Assembly (NCBI GenBank): GCA_963576565.1
Contig: OY755040.1
Coordinates: 86,960,522 to 87,024,521 of the forward strand
Direction: 5' to 3'
Source: Aspidapion aeneum
Lineage: Eukaryota > Arthropoda > Insecta > Coleoptera > Brentidae
Length of the DNA: 64,000 nucleotides
How positions within the stretch are numbered: the first letter of the stretch is position 1; each line of letters begins with the position of its first letter. The translations under genes and the position numbers were made by a program. Below are positions 10,909 to 20,990 of the stretch, piece by piece. Under the pieces are notes generated by a model. The model searched no databases and was not told the origin of the DNA. It saw only the letters and a list, made by a program, of their open reading frames with translations.

Positions 10909-11345
10909 TGTTACGGGTTCACAATGACAAATTAAAACTCGCAATTGTTGAAAACGATACGTCAATATATTTCGACAAATTATGTACAAAAACACGCACT
11001 TAAACTTACTAATAACTTGCTAATAATTCACTACTAGAATCGGTCTATTAACTTCGTGTTAATATCTCACGACCACTACAGTACGTTATCTGTGACTGAC
11101 TGACTGATGCACGACGTCCGGCCTTATATATGAGGGGCTGCCTACAATTCGAGAATTTTCCATCTTTGTTCGATTCCGAATCATTCCGCCCTTTTCTGGA
11201 GCCGGACCGTTCACATACCAGTTCGTCACAGATAACGCAACTAAAACCTAGATTAAGAATACAACCATGAAATACGTCAACGTAATACTACACTAAACCT
11301 AAATAAATTCTAACTATAAAATTTAAATAACTTAAATTTGTAACA
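10909..11345 (-). repeat. Gypsy A 3' LTR
   Basis: 437 bp, TG...CA ends with TGTTAC/GTAACA inverted termini. It contains the same heat-shock element (11148-11160), TATA box (11124-11130) and TCAGT initiator region as the 5' LTR. The AATAAA signal present in the 5' LTR is altered here (minus-strand AAATAT). Confidence 0.95.
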
Positions 11346-11362
11346 CTATCCTCCTCTTCAGG
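11346..11362 (-). promoter_or_regulatory. Gypsy A polypurine tract
   Basis: On the minus strand CCTGAAGAGGAGGATAG lies directly before the 3' LTR. It is the expected primer for plus-strand DNA synthesis. Confidence 0.8.
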
Positions 11363-12803
11363 TTTGATCGTCTCGATCAACATTTCCCAGGTAAGGTTTT
11401 AGTCTGTCTAGATGAACAACTTTCATCTTGGACTTCGGGCTTTTCTGGATTCGGTAGACTACATCATTAATTCTCTTAACAACTTTATAAGGCCCTTCCC
11501 ATGGTGGTGTCAACTTAGGTGATCTTCCTTTCTTGCGTTGAGGATTGTATAGCCAGACTTGATCATTCTCTTTGAACCCTGAAGAGTTTGCTTTCAGGTC
11601 ATACCTCGCTTTCATGCGGTCACTGGCTATTTCTATTCGCTCTCTAACCACTTCATGGATATCGTGCAGCTTTTGCCTTAAACGTTCGACATAGTCATTA
11701 ACCTCTAAGTGTTCTTCTTCAGTTGAACCAAACATGATATCACATGGTAAACGCAGTTCTCTACCAAACAGGATACTAGATGGAGTAGCTCCTGTCGTAT
11801 TGTGAATGGCGGTTCTATAGGCCATCAAAAACAATGGAATATATTGGTCCCAATCTGTTTGGTGCTCATCAACAACTTTGCAAAGATGTTCTTCTATTGT
11901 TTTATTAAATCTTTCAACCATGCCATCTGACTGCGGATGTAAAGCAGTAGTCCGTGTTTTATGTATTCCTAAAAGGTCACAGAGATTCTGGAAGAGCTTT
12001 GATTCAAAGTTTCTTCCTTGATCTGAATGTAGTTCCAAAGGAATACCAAATCGGCTGAAAACATCATTTACCAGAACTTCTACAACTGTAGCGGCCTCTT
12101 GGTTAGGCAAAGCAAAAACTTCTGGCCATTTGCTAAAGTAATCCATGACAACAAGGATGTATTTGTTGCCCCTTTTAGTTTCTGGAAATGGTCCGGCCAC
12201 ATCAATAGCAATGCGTTCGAATGGCAGACCTACGTTATATTGTTTCATTTGACCTCTGGACCTTGTTTTGGGACCTTGGCTGGCTGCACAAGTCGAACAT
12301 CGGCGGCACCAGTTTTTCACATCTTGAAAGAAATTGACCCAATAAAATCGGTTTCGAATTTTGTCCATGGTTTTATTTATGCCTAGGTGCGCGCCTGATT
12401 TTCCACCATGGCATTCGGCCATTATATTGTCTACCATGCTCCTAGGAACCACTACTTGATTAACCACAGTAAGGCCATCGGCACTTTCCCAGGCACGTTT
12501 AAGGATGTTTTCCTCTACTATCAGTGAATCCCATTGTGCCCACAGTGATTTGAATATCACCCCTTGGTTTGCGATATCTTGCCATGATGGTCGTGGCTTG
12601 TTATTTTCTTTCAATCGCAAGATAGGTCCTACATCTTTGTCGTTAAGTTGTGTGGTTCTAATCGAAGCCGACATCCATTCTTCATCTGGTTCTAACTTTA
12701 TCTGGCGCACGTAGGTAATTCCTTCTTTCTGGTCAATTTTCCTGCAATGTTTACAATCCTCAGGGCAAGGTCTTCTGGACAATGCATCCGCATTATTATG
12801 CAC
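11358..12803 (-). CDS. Gypsy A integrase (C-terminal part of Pol)
   Basis: A 481-residue open frame. Residues ~5-13 (NADALSRRP) are the end of the RNase H-integrase linker. The HHCC zinc-binding domain follows at about 132-172 (His132, His139, paired Cys in CRRCSTC). The catalytic core has Asp201 (AIDVAGPF), Asp261 (HSDQG) and Glu297 (MVERF), the DDE triad with gypsy-type spacing. A basic C-terminal domain with LYNPQRKKGRSPKL and VVHLDRLKPY follows. All key residues are present and there is no internal stop, so this is the best-preserved part of the element. The frame is separated from the preceding RNase H by a corrupted stretch at about 12804-12850. The first ATG is arbitrary because the protein would be part of a polyprotein. 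Confidence 0.9.
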   Translation of the reverse strand: MHNNADALSRRPCPEDCKHCRKIDQKEGITYVRQIKLEPDEEWMSASIRTTQLNDKDVGPILRLKENNKPRPSWQDIANQGVIFKSLWAQWDSLIVEENILKRAWESADGLTVVNQVVVPRSMVDNIMAECHGGKSGAHLGINKTMDKIRNRFYWVNFFQDVKNWCRRCSTCAASQGPKTRSRGQMKQYNVGLPFERIAIDVAGPFPETKRGNKYILVVMDYFSKWPEVFALPNQEAATVVEVLVNDVFSRFGIPLELHSDQGRNFESKLFQNLCDLLGIHKTRTTALHPQSDGMVERFNKTIEEHLCKVVDEHQTDWDQYIPLFLMAYRTAIHNTTGATPSSILFGRELRLPCDIMFGSTEEEHLEVNDYVERLRQKLHDIHEVVRERIEIASDRMKARYDLKANSSGFKENDQVWLYNPQRKKGRSPKLTPPWEGPYKVVKRINDVVYRIQKSPKSKMKVVHLDRLKPYLGNVDRDDQT

Positions 12804-12828
12804 CCTTCCCGCTCGGTGCTTAATTTTA

Positions 12829-13715
12829 TTAATTATTTATATTATTAATTTCTATCCATCTCGCGACTTGCCCCTCAGGTTGTCTCATTTTCATGAGCCA
12901 CTGTAACGCAGCATGATCCGTTCTAATCAGAAACTCTTGTTCATAGAGATATTTGTGAAAGTGATCTACGGATTTAATGATGGCTAGGAGCTCCTTTCTG
13001 GTGACACAATAATTTCTCTCTGGTTTGGATAGCTTTTTGCTGAAAAATTCGATGACCCGTTCTTCTCCATCTTGTACTTGGGAGAGTACTGCTCCTATGC
13101 CATCGTTGCTCGCATCAGTATCTAATATGAATTTACCTTTTGGAATAGGATATGCGAGAATCGGACTAGAACATAATGCTGCCTTCAGTCTTCTAAATGC
13201 TTGGTCACATTCAGTATTCCATCTGTAAGAAGCTTTATCTTCTGTAAGTCTATGTAATGGAGACGCTATTTTGGCGAATCCTTCTACAAATCGTCTGTAG
13301 TATGTACACAGACCCAAAAAGCTTCTCAATTCATGTTTGTCACGAGGTTGAGGCCATTCTTTTATTGCTTGTAACTTCTTTTCGTCGGTATGGATGCCTT
13401 CTCGGGAAACGACGTGACCCAGGAACTCAACTTTTTCTTGGAACAGAAAACATTTCTTTGAGTTCAATTTAAGATTTGCGTTCCTGATTCTTGAGAATAC
13501 TTCTCGTAAATTATCTAGATGATCTTGAAATTATTTCCCCATTACTATGACATCATCCAAATAGACTAGGCAGGTTTTCCAAGTAAGGCCTCGTAGAACG
13601 ACTTCCATTAGTCTTTCAAATGTAGCTGGGGCATTGCACAGGCCAAATGGCATCACATTAAACTGATAAAGTCCACTTCCAGCAGAGAATGCAGTCTTCT
13701 CTTTTTCAAAGATTC
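12829..13715 (-). pseudogene. Gypsy A reverse transcriptase (C-half) and RNase H, broken
   Basis: The minus strand retains the RT catalytic box YLDDVIV at about 13545-13570, followed by an in-frame stop near 13535. From 13467 a clean frame runs through the thumb (EFLGHVVS), the connection (SFLGLCTYYRRF) and RNase H (DTDASNDGIGAVL, RKELLAI, RTDHAALQW). It ends at 12829 in AT-rich noise that replaces the usual RNase H tail. Upstream, at about 13716, the frame jumps directly from LPRIDD to sequence after motif A. The motif A segment, normally carrying a catalytic Asp, is deleted. This copy cannot make a working reverse transcriptase. Confidence 0.9.
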
Positions 13716-14023
13716 CTACTTGTCGTCTATTCTTGGCAGTGGGTAACTATCTTTCTTGGTCACATCGTTAAGTTTCCTGTAGTCGACACAAAATCTAGTA
13801 CTTCCATCCTTTTTAGTTACCAACACCACAGGAGATGACCAAGGATTTGATGACTCTTCAATAACACCGTCGCTGAGCATTTTATTAATGAGATTGTGAA
13901 CTTCTTCTTGCTTGGCCATTGGTAGTCTTCTTGGGGGTTGTCTTTTTGGTTGGGCATCGCCAGTGTTGATAGCATGTTGAATAAGGTTTGTGCGTCCCGA
14001 ACTACTCCTAGTTTCGAAGATAT
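13716..14023 (-). pseudogene. Gypsy A reverse transcriptase, N-terminal fingers
   Basis: It encodes the hallmark start of Ty3/gypsy [16 protein letters not shown], then [18 protein letters not shown], then [14 protein letters not shown] and [10 protein letters not shown]. It ends at a stop beside the motif A deletion. The 5' part of the open frame, beyond 14023, is coded by the inserted BEL LTR. The frame upstream continues in the gag-protease segment at 37455 on the far side of the insertion. Confidence 0.9.
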
Positions 14024-14514
14024 TGTTGGTGATTTGAGGTTTGAGGTTGGTAGAGCTGCGGGACTGTAAGCGCGCTGGTCGTTTTATAAAATCTGGGTGC
14101 AAAAATCCTTAAAGGGACGATGTAAAAATATTAATTTTTCCGAGCCACACAAAGACAATATAGAGGATTGGCACTCACCCTTTCGGTTGTTTCCGTCGTC
14201 CAGAGGAGCTCCTCTCGCTGGCCCAGTCGTTGCAGTCGATCCACACTAGAATCACTTGTTGTGTAATGGTTTAGTTTGATTTTCTAAGAATGTTATTGGA
14301 TTTTTTGGTTAATAGAATTTATCACCATGCTGCGTGGTGATCTCGATAGAATACGACAGACGAGTCTTTTTTGGTTACGCCTTTTTGCGCAGATTCATTT
14401 TTCGTAGATGGCGCTGGCGTTTTGCTTGTGCCAATCAAAATTGAAATTGTGTGGGTTTTCCGAATACGGGAATTTGGCGCAAAATTTGAATTTAAAATTA
14501 AAGTTGCACGAACA
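14024..14514 (-). repeat. BEL 1 3' LTR
   Basis: 491 bp, almost identical to 36958-37449. An inner palindrome ATCACCATGCTGCGTGGTGAT lies near 14321-14341. No heat-shock-type triplet array was seen in it, unlike the gypsy A LTR. Confidence 0.95.
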
Positions 14515-14726
14515 TTTTCCGCCCACTTAAAACGAAGTTTTACATTGAGATTAATTGAATAAACAAATGGCTATATAAAAAAAATATAAGTTAATTCAAA
14601 ACCTTAAAGGGTAGGTTATTAAAATCCGTTTTAGGTTTATAGATCAAAAAGAAAAAAAAATGAAAAAAAAATATATATATATATTCTAGATAACGACACA
14701 CGAAACAAAAGAAGTTGCTTGGGAGT
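14515..14726 (-). promoter_or_regulatory. BEL 1 polypurine tract and 3' untranslated region
   Basis: On the minus strand AAGTGGGCGGAAAA abuts the 3' LTR and is a polypurine tract. The remainder is AT-rich, with an (AT)n run at about 14670-14686, between the integrase stop and the tract. Confidence 0.7.
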
Positions 14727-15912
14727 TTAGTGCGCATCTAAAGGTAGTGGGCACAACTTGACCACGGGACGAGTGAAAAGTCCGTGCTGTGTTTTAACAG
14801 TAGCAACTCGAATGTGATTATCCCGACCAGGATGTACAGATACTATTCTACCCAGCAACCAGTGTAATGGCGGCCTAGTTTCATCCTTAATTAATACAAG
14901 CGTATCTAGCTTGATTTCAACCGAAGGGTCCGACCACTTAGAACGCTGTTGTAAAGTATTTAAGTACTCGAGTTTCCAACGCTTCCAGAAATCGGCATGA
15001 ATTCGTTGGATAAGTTGCCAACGCTTAAGGGTATTAACTTTAAGGGTAGAAAGGTCAGGATCAGGACACGAATTAAGGGGTTCCATTGTGAGGAAATGAC
15101 CCGGAGTCAAAGACGTAAGATCGTTTGGGTCAGAGCTTTGCTCACAAAGGGGTCGAGAATTGAGTAATGCCTCTATTTGGGCGAGGAGAGTATAGAGCTC
15201 TTCGAAGGTTAGTATCTGGTCACCGATGACCCGATACAAATGTGTTTTTATAGATTTGACTCCTGCTTCTGCTAGACCATTTAGGTGGGGGGCTCCCGGA
15301 CTATTAAGACACCATTTGATTTTTAAGCTCTCAGAAGCTAATTTCGAAAGATTATGGAGCTCCTTAATAGCCCCAACAAAGTTTGAGCCTCTATTACTTG
15401 TGATTTGGACACAAGTGCCACGTCTAGCGACAAAGCGTCGTAAAGCGGCGATGCACGCCTCTGTGGTTAAATCCGAAACCAGCTCGATATGGATTGCTTT
15501 GACAGAAGTATCGACAAAGACTGCGATATATGATTTACCAACTTGTGCTCCACGACGTCTCTCACCCACAAAGGTTTTGATTGGGCCTGCATAGTCTAAG
15601 CAAACGTGTGAAAAACATTTTAATTGTGACGTTCTAAAAGAAGGTAAATCCGACATGTACGGAGTATACGGTTTTGGTTTTAAGGGAAAGCAGGGAATAC
15701 ATTGCAATAAAACCCTCTGAATAGCTCGACGTGATGACATAATCCAAAACTTTTGACGAATTAAGTATTGGACTGTGTTTATTCCGGGATGTAAATTTTC
15801 GTTATGAGTTTGAATAATGATCAATTGGGTTAATCTATGAGATTTCGGCAATAATAAGGGATGTTTTGCCTCAAAGGAGAGTTGAGAATGCCGTAAGCGT
15901 CCGCCCACTCTA
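14727..15912 (-). pseudogene. BEL 1 integrase and C-terminal domain, catalytic Asp replaced
   Basis: A 393-residue frame that starts at GGRLRHS, a conserved BEL/Pao entry to the integrase zinc domain. The zinc ligands are His35, His40, Cys70, Cys73. The core has Asp105 (CLDYAGP) and Glu214 (GLAEAGVKS). The second catalytic position, normally Asp in an SDNG-type motif, reads SNRG with Asn172. The tail DTLVLIKDETRPPLHWLLGR to KLCPLP is the DUF5641 domain. The frame is offset from the preceding RNase H frame by a frameshift near 15912. With the Asp lost this integrase should be inactive. Confidence 0.9.
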
Positions 15913-17244
15913 AACCCAATTCGTCCAAAAACGGCGCGAGTTTACGAAACGGCTTAGGTAATAGCTGAGTATTTTGAATTTTTTGAATGATATCCGAAAA
16001 ACACTCTTCTTGGACCCTTTTAACTAAAACAAGTAGAGCCTTGTGTAGTTCAAAAGCGGAAAAAACGCCGGATAAAGGGTCAACTGAGGGTTTTCGATTG
16101 TGAATAAGTCTTAGAAAATGACAAATGATTTTTTGAATGGTATTTAAATTGGATATTTTATCGATTAATCTATCAAAAAAGTTTTTATTTTGAAGTTCTG
16201 CCGTCAGCACCACTGAATTTTCCGGTTTTTCTTCTTTGAGCACCTCGTCTGGAACTCCCAAAGAACTCCCATTTATAAACCTTTGAATTTGCCACTCCGT
16301 AGTGGGCAAGGTAATCCATGGAGGGCCGTGAAACCAAAGAGGGTGATTTATTAAGTTATTAGGCGACAACCCTCTGCTAGCGCAGTCGGCAGGGTTTTCG
16401 AGTGAAGTAATGTGATACCATGGGACTTCGGGGATTGTTTCTTGAATACGACTCACGCGGTTTGCCACAAAGGTCTTCCACTTGTGAGGAGAAGATGTGA
16501 CCCAATGAAGCGTGACCTGTGAGTCCGAGAACGCAAGAATTTCATCGATTACGAGTAATGATGAATAGGTGCGAATAACTAGTTCGAGTAAATCAGCTAA
16601 TAGAGTAGCTCCAAGTAGTTCCAAACGTGGGATTGAAATAGTGTGTAAGGGAGCAACCCTTGACTTGCCCATGACTAGAGCAGTTTTGATAATTTTATTT
16701 GGTAATTCGACGCGAACGTATACGCAAGAAGCGTATCCTAGCTCGGATGCATCGCAGAAACCTAGCAATTGACATCGTTGAATATTATTCGAAAAAATAT
16801 GTCTAGGTATACAAAGATTCGAAAGAGTGGTTAATTGATTATTGAATTGATTCCAAAGAGTTTTGATTGGATCGGGGGGTATTTCATCCCAATCAGTTTT
16901 GCATAACCAAAGTTTTTGCATAATCACTTTGGCTAAAAATGAAACAGGCGATAAGAAACCTATAGGATCCCAAATTTTAGCGATAGCCGATAAAATATTC
17001 CTTTTGGTGCAAGGTTTTTCACAAGGGGTACAAGAATAGGTAAAAGTATCTGTAGAAGGGTGCCACTGAAGGCCCAACACCTTAATCGATGTTGAAGAAT
17101 CGTCTTCAAAGGTAACAGGGATCTGACAATCAGCGGGCGACAAATGTGAAAGAAGTTTCGGATTATTTGATGCCCATTTTCTTAATTCAAATTTTCCCAA
17201 TTTAAGCAACGCTATGAGATCCTTTTGAAGTGATAAAGCACCTT
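15830..17244 (-). pseudogene. BEL 1 RT thumb, Peptidase_A17/RNase H region
   Basis: A long open frame typical of the Pao Peptidase_A17 domain: KFELRKWASN, VLGLQWHPSTD, SAIAKIWDPIGFLSPV, CDASELGYASCVYVR (RNase H-like start), KSRVAPLHTISIPRLELLGA, FSDSQVTLHW, and ENPADCASRGLSP. The far upstream residues of the open frame belong to the gypsy B LTR, which begins at 17249 after the CTAG duplication. When one copy of the duplication is ignored, the reading frame continues from the RT segment at 33485. This confirms both the insertion point and the original frame. The frame overlaps and is lost at the shift near 15912. Confidence 0.9.
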
Positions 17245-17248
17245 CTAG

Positions 17249-20015
17249 TATTAGATCGAATTCAGATGACAAAACAGAAATACTTTACAGGTAGATGGAC
17301 TCCTTTAACAGGTCATAGTGTACCTACACCTAAGTCAGTAGTGTGAGACTCGGTTACATAAATGATTGAAAAAAAAATAAATATACTTCCAAAGTTATTC
17401 TGTCATAGGGGAGATCTGGACCAAATATCCGCTGTCATCATTCTACGCTAGGTCGAATGAGACAGACAGCAACCCAGTCCGAGATCTACCCCATGAGGTA
17501 AAACAGTGTAAAGAAACCGCTAAAACATATAATCTCATCTCTCTTTTGTCTCCGCAAAGTTGGTCATTGGGTTGCACAAATAACACAAAAATTTAGTTCA
17601 TCTTGTTTATTTTCACAGGAGGATGAAAATGAAATTGATTAAAGTACAAAAAAAAGTATTGAAATCTGAGGAAAATACTTGAAACATGAAATATAAACCA
17701 ATGAAATTGGTGGGAACGAGTCAGCGCCAAAATAACCGCAATAGTAATTTCACAATAAAATTTAGCTTAATAGTACCGCAAAATTGGGGTTATGACGTCA
17801 TACCTTTACCTTGCGTTTACAAGAATTTCAAAAGTTATACTTTAAAAAAAAATTATATGGAAATTATAGCAAAAAAATTATATAAAAAGATTATATATGG
17901 AAAAAAATTATAGTTATGGCTTGCTCCTACCTTGGTCCTGCAATTATTTAATTGTTGGTGTTTTGTTTAGTAAACCTGGAGTTGTCCAGACATCCTCTCA
18001 CTGCTCTCGCTGCTCCTGGCTTGCCCGCGCCTCCCCTAATGCCCGCTTAGCACATCACGCTAGGGCAGCACATGGTGGTCAAAATGTTGGTTCTTGCCCG
18101 AGCGTAGAAACCCTGTGGAAAATGAAATGTTTCAGTTTCCTGGAATTCGTCAATTTTGCACGAAGTTCCCCTACACAGTGACTTAAATCGAGAACCCCAT
18201 GTCGACTCAATAAAATAAAGTAGATTTAAACAGATGAACTAAAATAATCCTAACGTACCTTTCTCAGGGTTATAACTGGCCCGTCCGGCTTCCCACCAGC
18301 GTCCAGCCCAACTGTCCCGTCGCTGGAATTGACAGGGCTGTAGACAAAGGAGAAAAACAATATATAGTTTTTATCCAACACGTGGTTAAAAGAAAAATAT
18401 AAAAACGCCAACAAATCCCCACGTCCTTTGTCAAAAAAAAGTACATTTCCCACGAAAAATAATTACAATTTGGGAGGCAAATATTATCTTGAAGAGTACT
18501 CAAATAATAAAAAAAAATGAAAAAATAAAATCGAACTTACCAATGCTCTTTCCGTGCAAATGGCGTAGGCCGACTTAAATCCCCCTCAAAACAGGGTGCG
18601 AGCGTCACTCCAGATTGCCTAGACACGACGGACTCACTTCCACAGTTTCTGGGATATCTCCTACAATCGCTGTAGTGCCAATCACCAAAAACAAAGGCGA
18701 TCCCAGAAACTGTTGTCGACCCAACCAAAATTCGTTAGCAAGAGAGACCAAGCACTTCGTCGAGAATACCAGAATAATCTCGTGGCCGGAAACCGTTTTG
18801 TAAATTTGATGGGGAGTGGGGACGGTAAAACGCAATAGTACCAACCTAATCTTCCCGGTCAAATTCAAATAAAGGATGCAAACCTATTTATAAAAAACTT
18901 TTTCGCCAAAAATAAATCTCTACCTTCAGTGGCAGACTGGAAGAAAAAAACCCGGGGTTTTCAAACTAACCAATGAGGTACAGCAATAGTTCTATACAGG
19001 TCTATAGGGGCAGCACCGACCAAGTGGACATTGCAATTAGGTAAAACGTACATTGAGGTGTTGTCGGATCTATTTCCACGGTTGGAATTTTTATAACAAG
19101 GACGTCGAGACACCCTCCATACACATTATTAATATTCGAACACTCAACCAATTCCCATATGAGTAAAGCTATACTGAGCGCAGAATTTAGTTGCACTCCA
19201 GTTACAGTCTTCGTCATAAGTTTCCTTCGCTCTTTATAAATGTTTTCTCTAATATTCATATGGTTTAACGCCATTTTTGTAAAACATTTCTACAGTAATA
19301 AAGTTGTTTCTGAACCTGAACCCAAAAATACACACTGAACTATTGCTTAAAGGCACAAGAGTGTTCAGATGTTAACTCACACGATTTCGTTTATTCTTTT
19401 AGCCTTGGTTTTTATCCCTCGTTTATCTCCCATTTACAAAAGTGCATAACTCGTATTTCCCTTTCCCTATCAAATTAATAAAGATATCAAAGTGGCGGAG
19501 CCTCGGTTGTTCCTGGTCGACCCAAATATGTTTTTGTACTATCAAAACTAGTTAATCCGTGAAGGATATGAGGTTCGGATTGTCCCAATATCCTCGAAAT
19601 AAACGTAAGGGAATGAAATGTTCATCTAAATGTTTCCTTCCTGTTACTGAAACCATTTGTGATGCGGCAACGCCGCCATTCCCCAGCATAACAGCTGTTT
19701 AACTTTATGTACGTCAAGTAAACGACGAAACTGCAGAAATAAACAAAACAACCAAAAAGTTTATGTGATTTTCCCGAAACCTGTGATCCTAAATTCCAAT
19801 TACGATGTCCAGATAATGCGATGTGCGTAGTGTCCACAGTAATTCGATGGAATGCCTCCTTTTAAGGTAACTTCCTAGACACTATATAACCTCCAAACCC
19901 ATCTCTATAAAATACCCTTACCTTGTGTACAGAAAGACGAATCAAAGAGCCTTGACCATTTACCCAAATAAACAAATATGTAACGTTGTCCCAAACGTAA
20001 AAATGACACGTTACA
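17249..20015 (-). repeat. Gypsy B 3' LTR (2,767 bp)
   Basis: Same length as the 5' LTR, with six substitutions seen (for example G at 18103 region in GAGCGTAG versus GAGCATAG). Contains an inverted repeat CAGTTTCTGGGAT (about 18640) with ATCCCAGAAACTG (about 18700), a possible hairpin. Several short open frames (60-94 codons) occur identically in both LTRs but carry no recognisable domain. Confidence 0.95.
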
Positions 20016-20032
20016 TAATCCCCCCCCAACTT
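20016..20032 (-). promoter_or_regulatory. Gypsy B polypurine tract
   Basis: Minus strand AAGTTGGGGGGGGATTA ends at the LTR start TGTAACG. The G8 run directly before an LTR is a typical plus-strand primer. Confidence 0.8.
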
Positions 20033-20054
20033 CAAGACGATTAACCTAAAAAGG

Positions 20055-20990
20055 TTAATCGGAGAGGTCCGCTGCCGACTTAAGGTCTTTGGCATGCCAA
20101 CTCCCTGGCAGTACTTTACCCGATGGTTCCTGAAGCTCAAATATCCATGGAGAAATTTTATTCCTAATCACATAAGGACCAACGAATTTCGGTGCTAACT
20201 TCTTCGAGAAAAACTTCGCAGCATCTGACAACACATAATTCTTCTTCCAAACACGCTGACCCACAGCAAAGTTGGGTACCCTTGTACGCAAATTATATTG
20301 AACTACGTTTTTCTCTCCAGCCACCTCTAACCTTCTCTTAACATCAGCATAGAGCTTCCGGAAACCTTCGTTCTTACTTTCAGCTGCGGATTGTACACCA
20401 TTCTCTTCAGATAACAAAACTGGGTTGGAGTAATCTTTACGTGATAAACACATATTCCTACCAAAATTAACAAAGAAAGGAGACATCCTGGTTGTCTCAT
20501 GGGTTGCAGTACGAATCGCGCAGGCAAGTTTATGTATTTGTTCGTCCCACTTCCTGTGGTTGTCTTTCACATAACAACATAACATGGTTTTTAACGTGCG
20601 ATTCGTCCTTTCTGTTGGATTCGCTCTGGGGTGATAGTACGGATTATACTGAATTTTAACCTGATAACTCTCAGCAAAACGCTTAAATTCGTTACTTTTG
20701 TACTGAGGGCCATTATCACAAAGTATCAAACGGGGTACTCCGAAGACCATAAATACTTGCTCCTCAAGATGCTTAACAACAGCTTGAGTAGGGGCTGTTC
20801 GCATTGGAAAAACTAAGGAAAACTTACTCAAATAGTCCGTAACGACGAGAATCCAGCAATTACCCTTTGTTGAACGAGGTAGAGGTCCACATAAATCAGT
20901 CGAAATAATTTCCCAAGGACGAGTTGGTTTTGGGTGAGATATCATCTGATCAGATACACCTTGTGTATGAATGAACCTTTATGAGCTGCA
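20055..20990 (-). CDS. Gypsy B integrase core and C-terminal domain
   Basis: A 296-residue frame beginning just upstream of the catalytic core. It has Asp17 (ISTDLCGPL), Asp77 (LCDNGPQYKS) and Glu112 (NPTERTNRTL), a DDE triad with the expected spacing. Then come CAIRTATHETTRMSPFFVNFGR and the C-terminal SH3-like segment with RVWKKNYVLSDAAKFFSKKLAPKFVGPYVI. It ends 22 bases before the polypurine tract. The zinc-binding part of the same protein is in the preceding frame, which runs to 20942. The two overlap out of register, so either a recent frameshift or a sequencing error lies at about 20945-20990. Confidence 0.9.

Noticed and set aside
17686..18181. Open frames of 75 and 94 codons repeated at 31151-31646
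   Set aside because: They are identical because they lie in the two LTRs of gypsy B; no domain and no codon-level evidence of coding.
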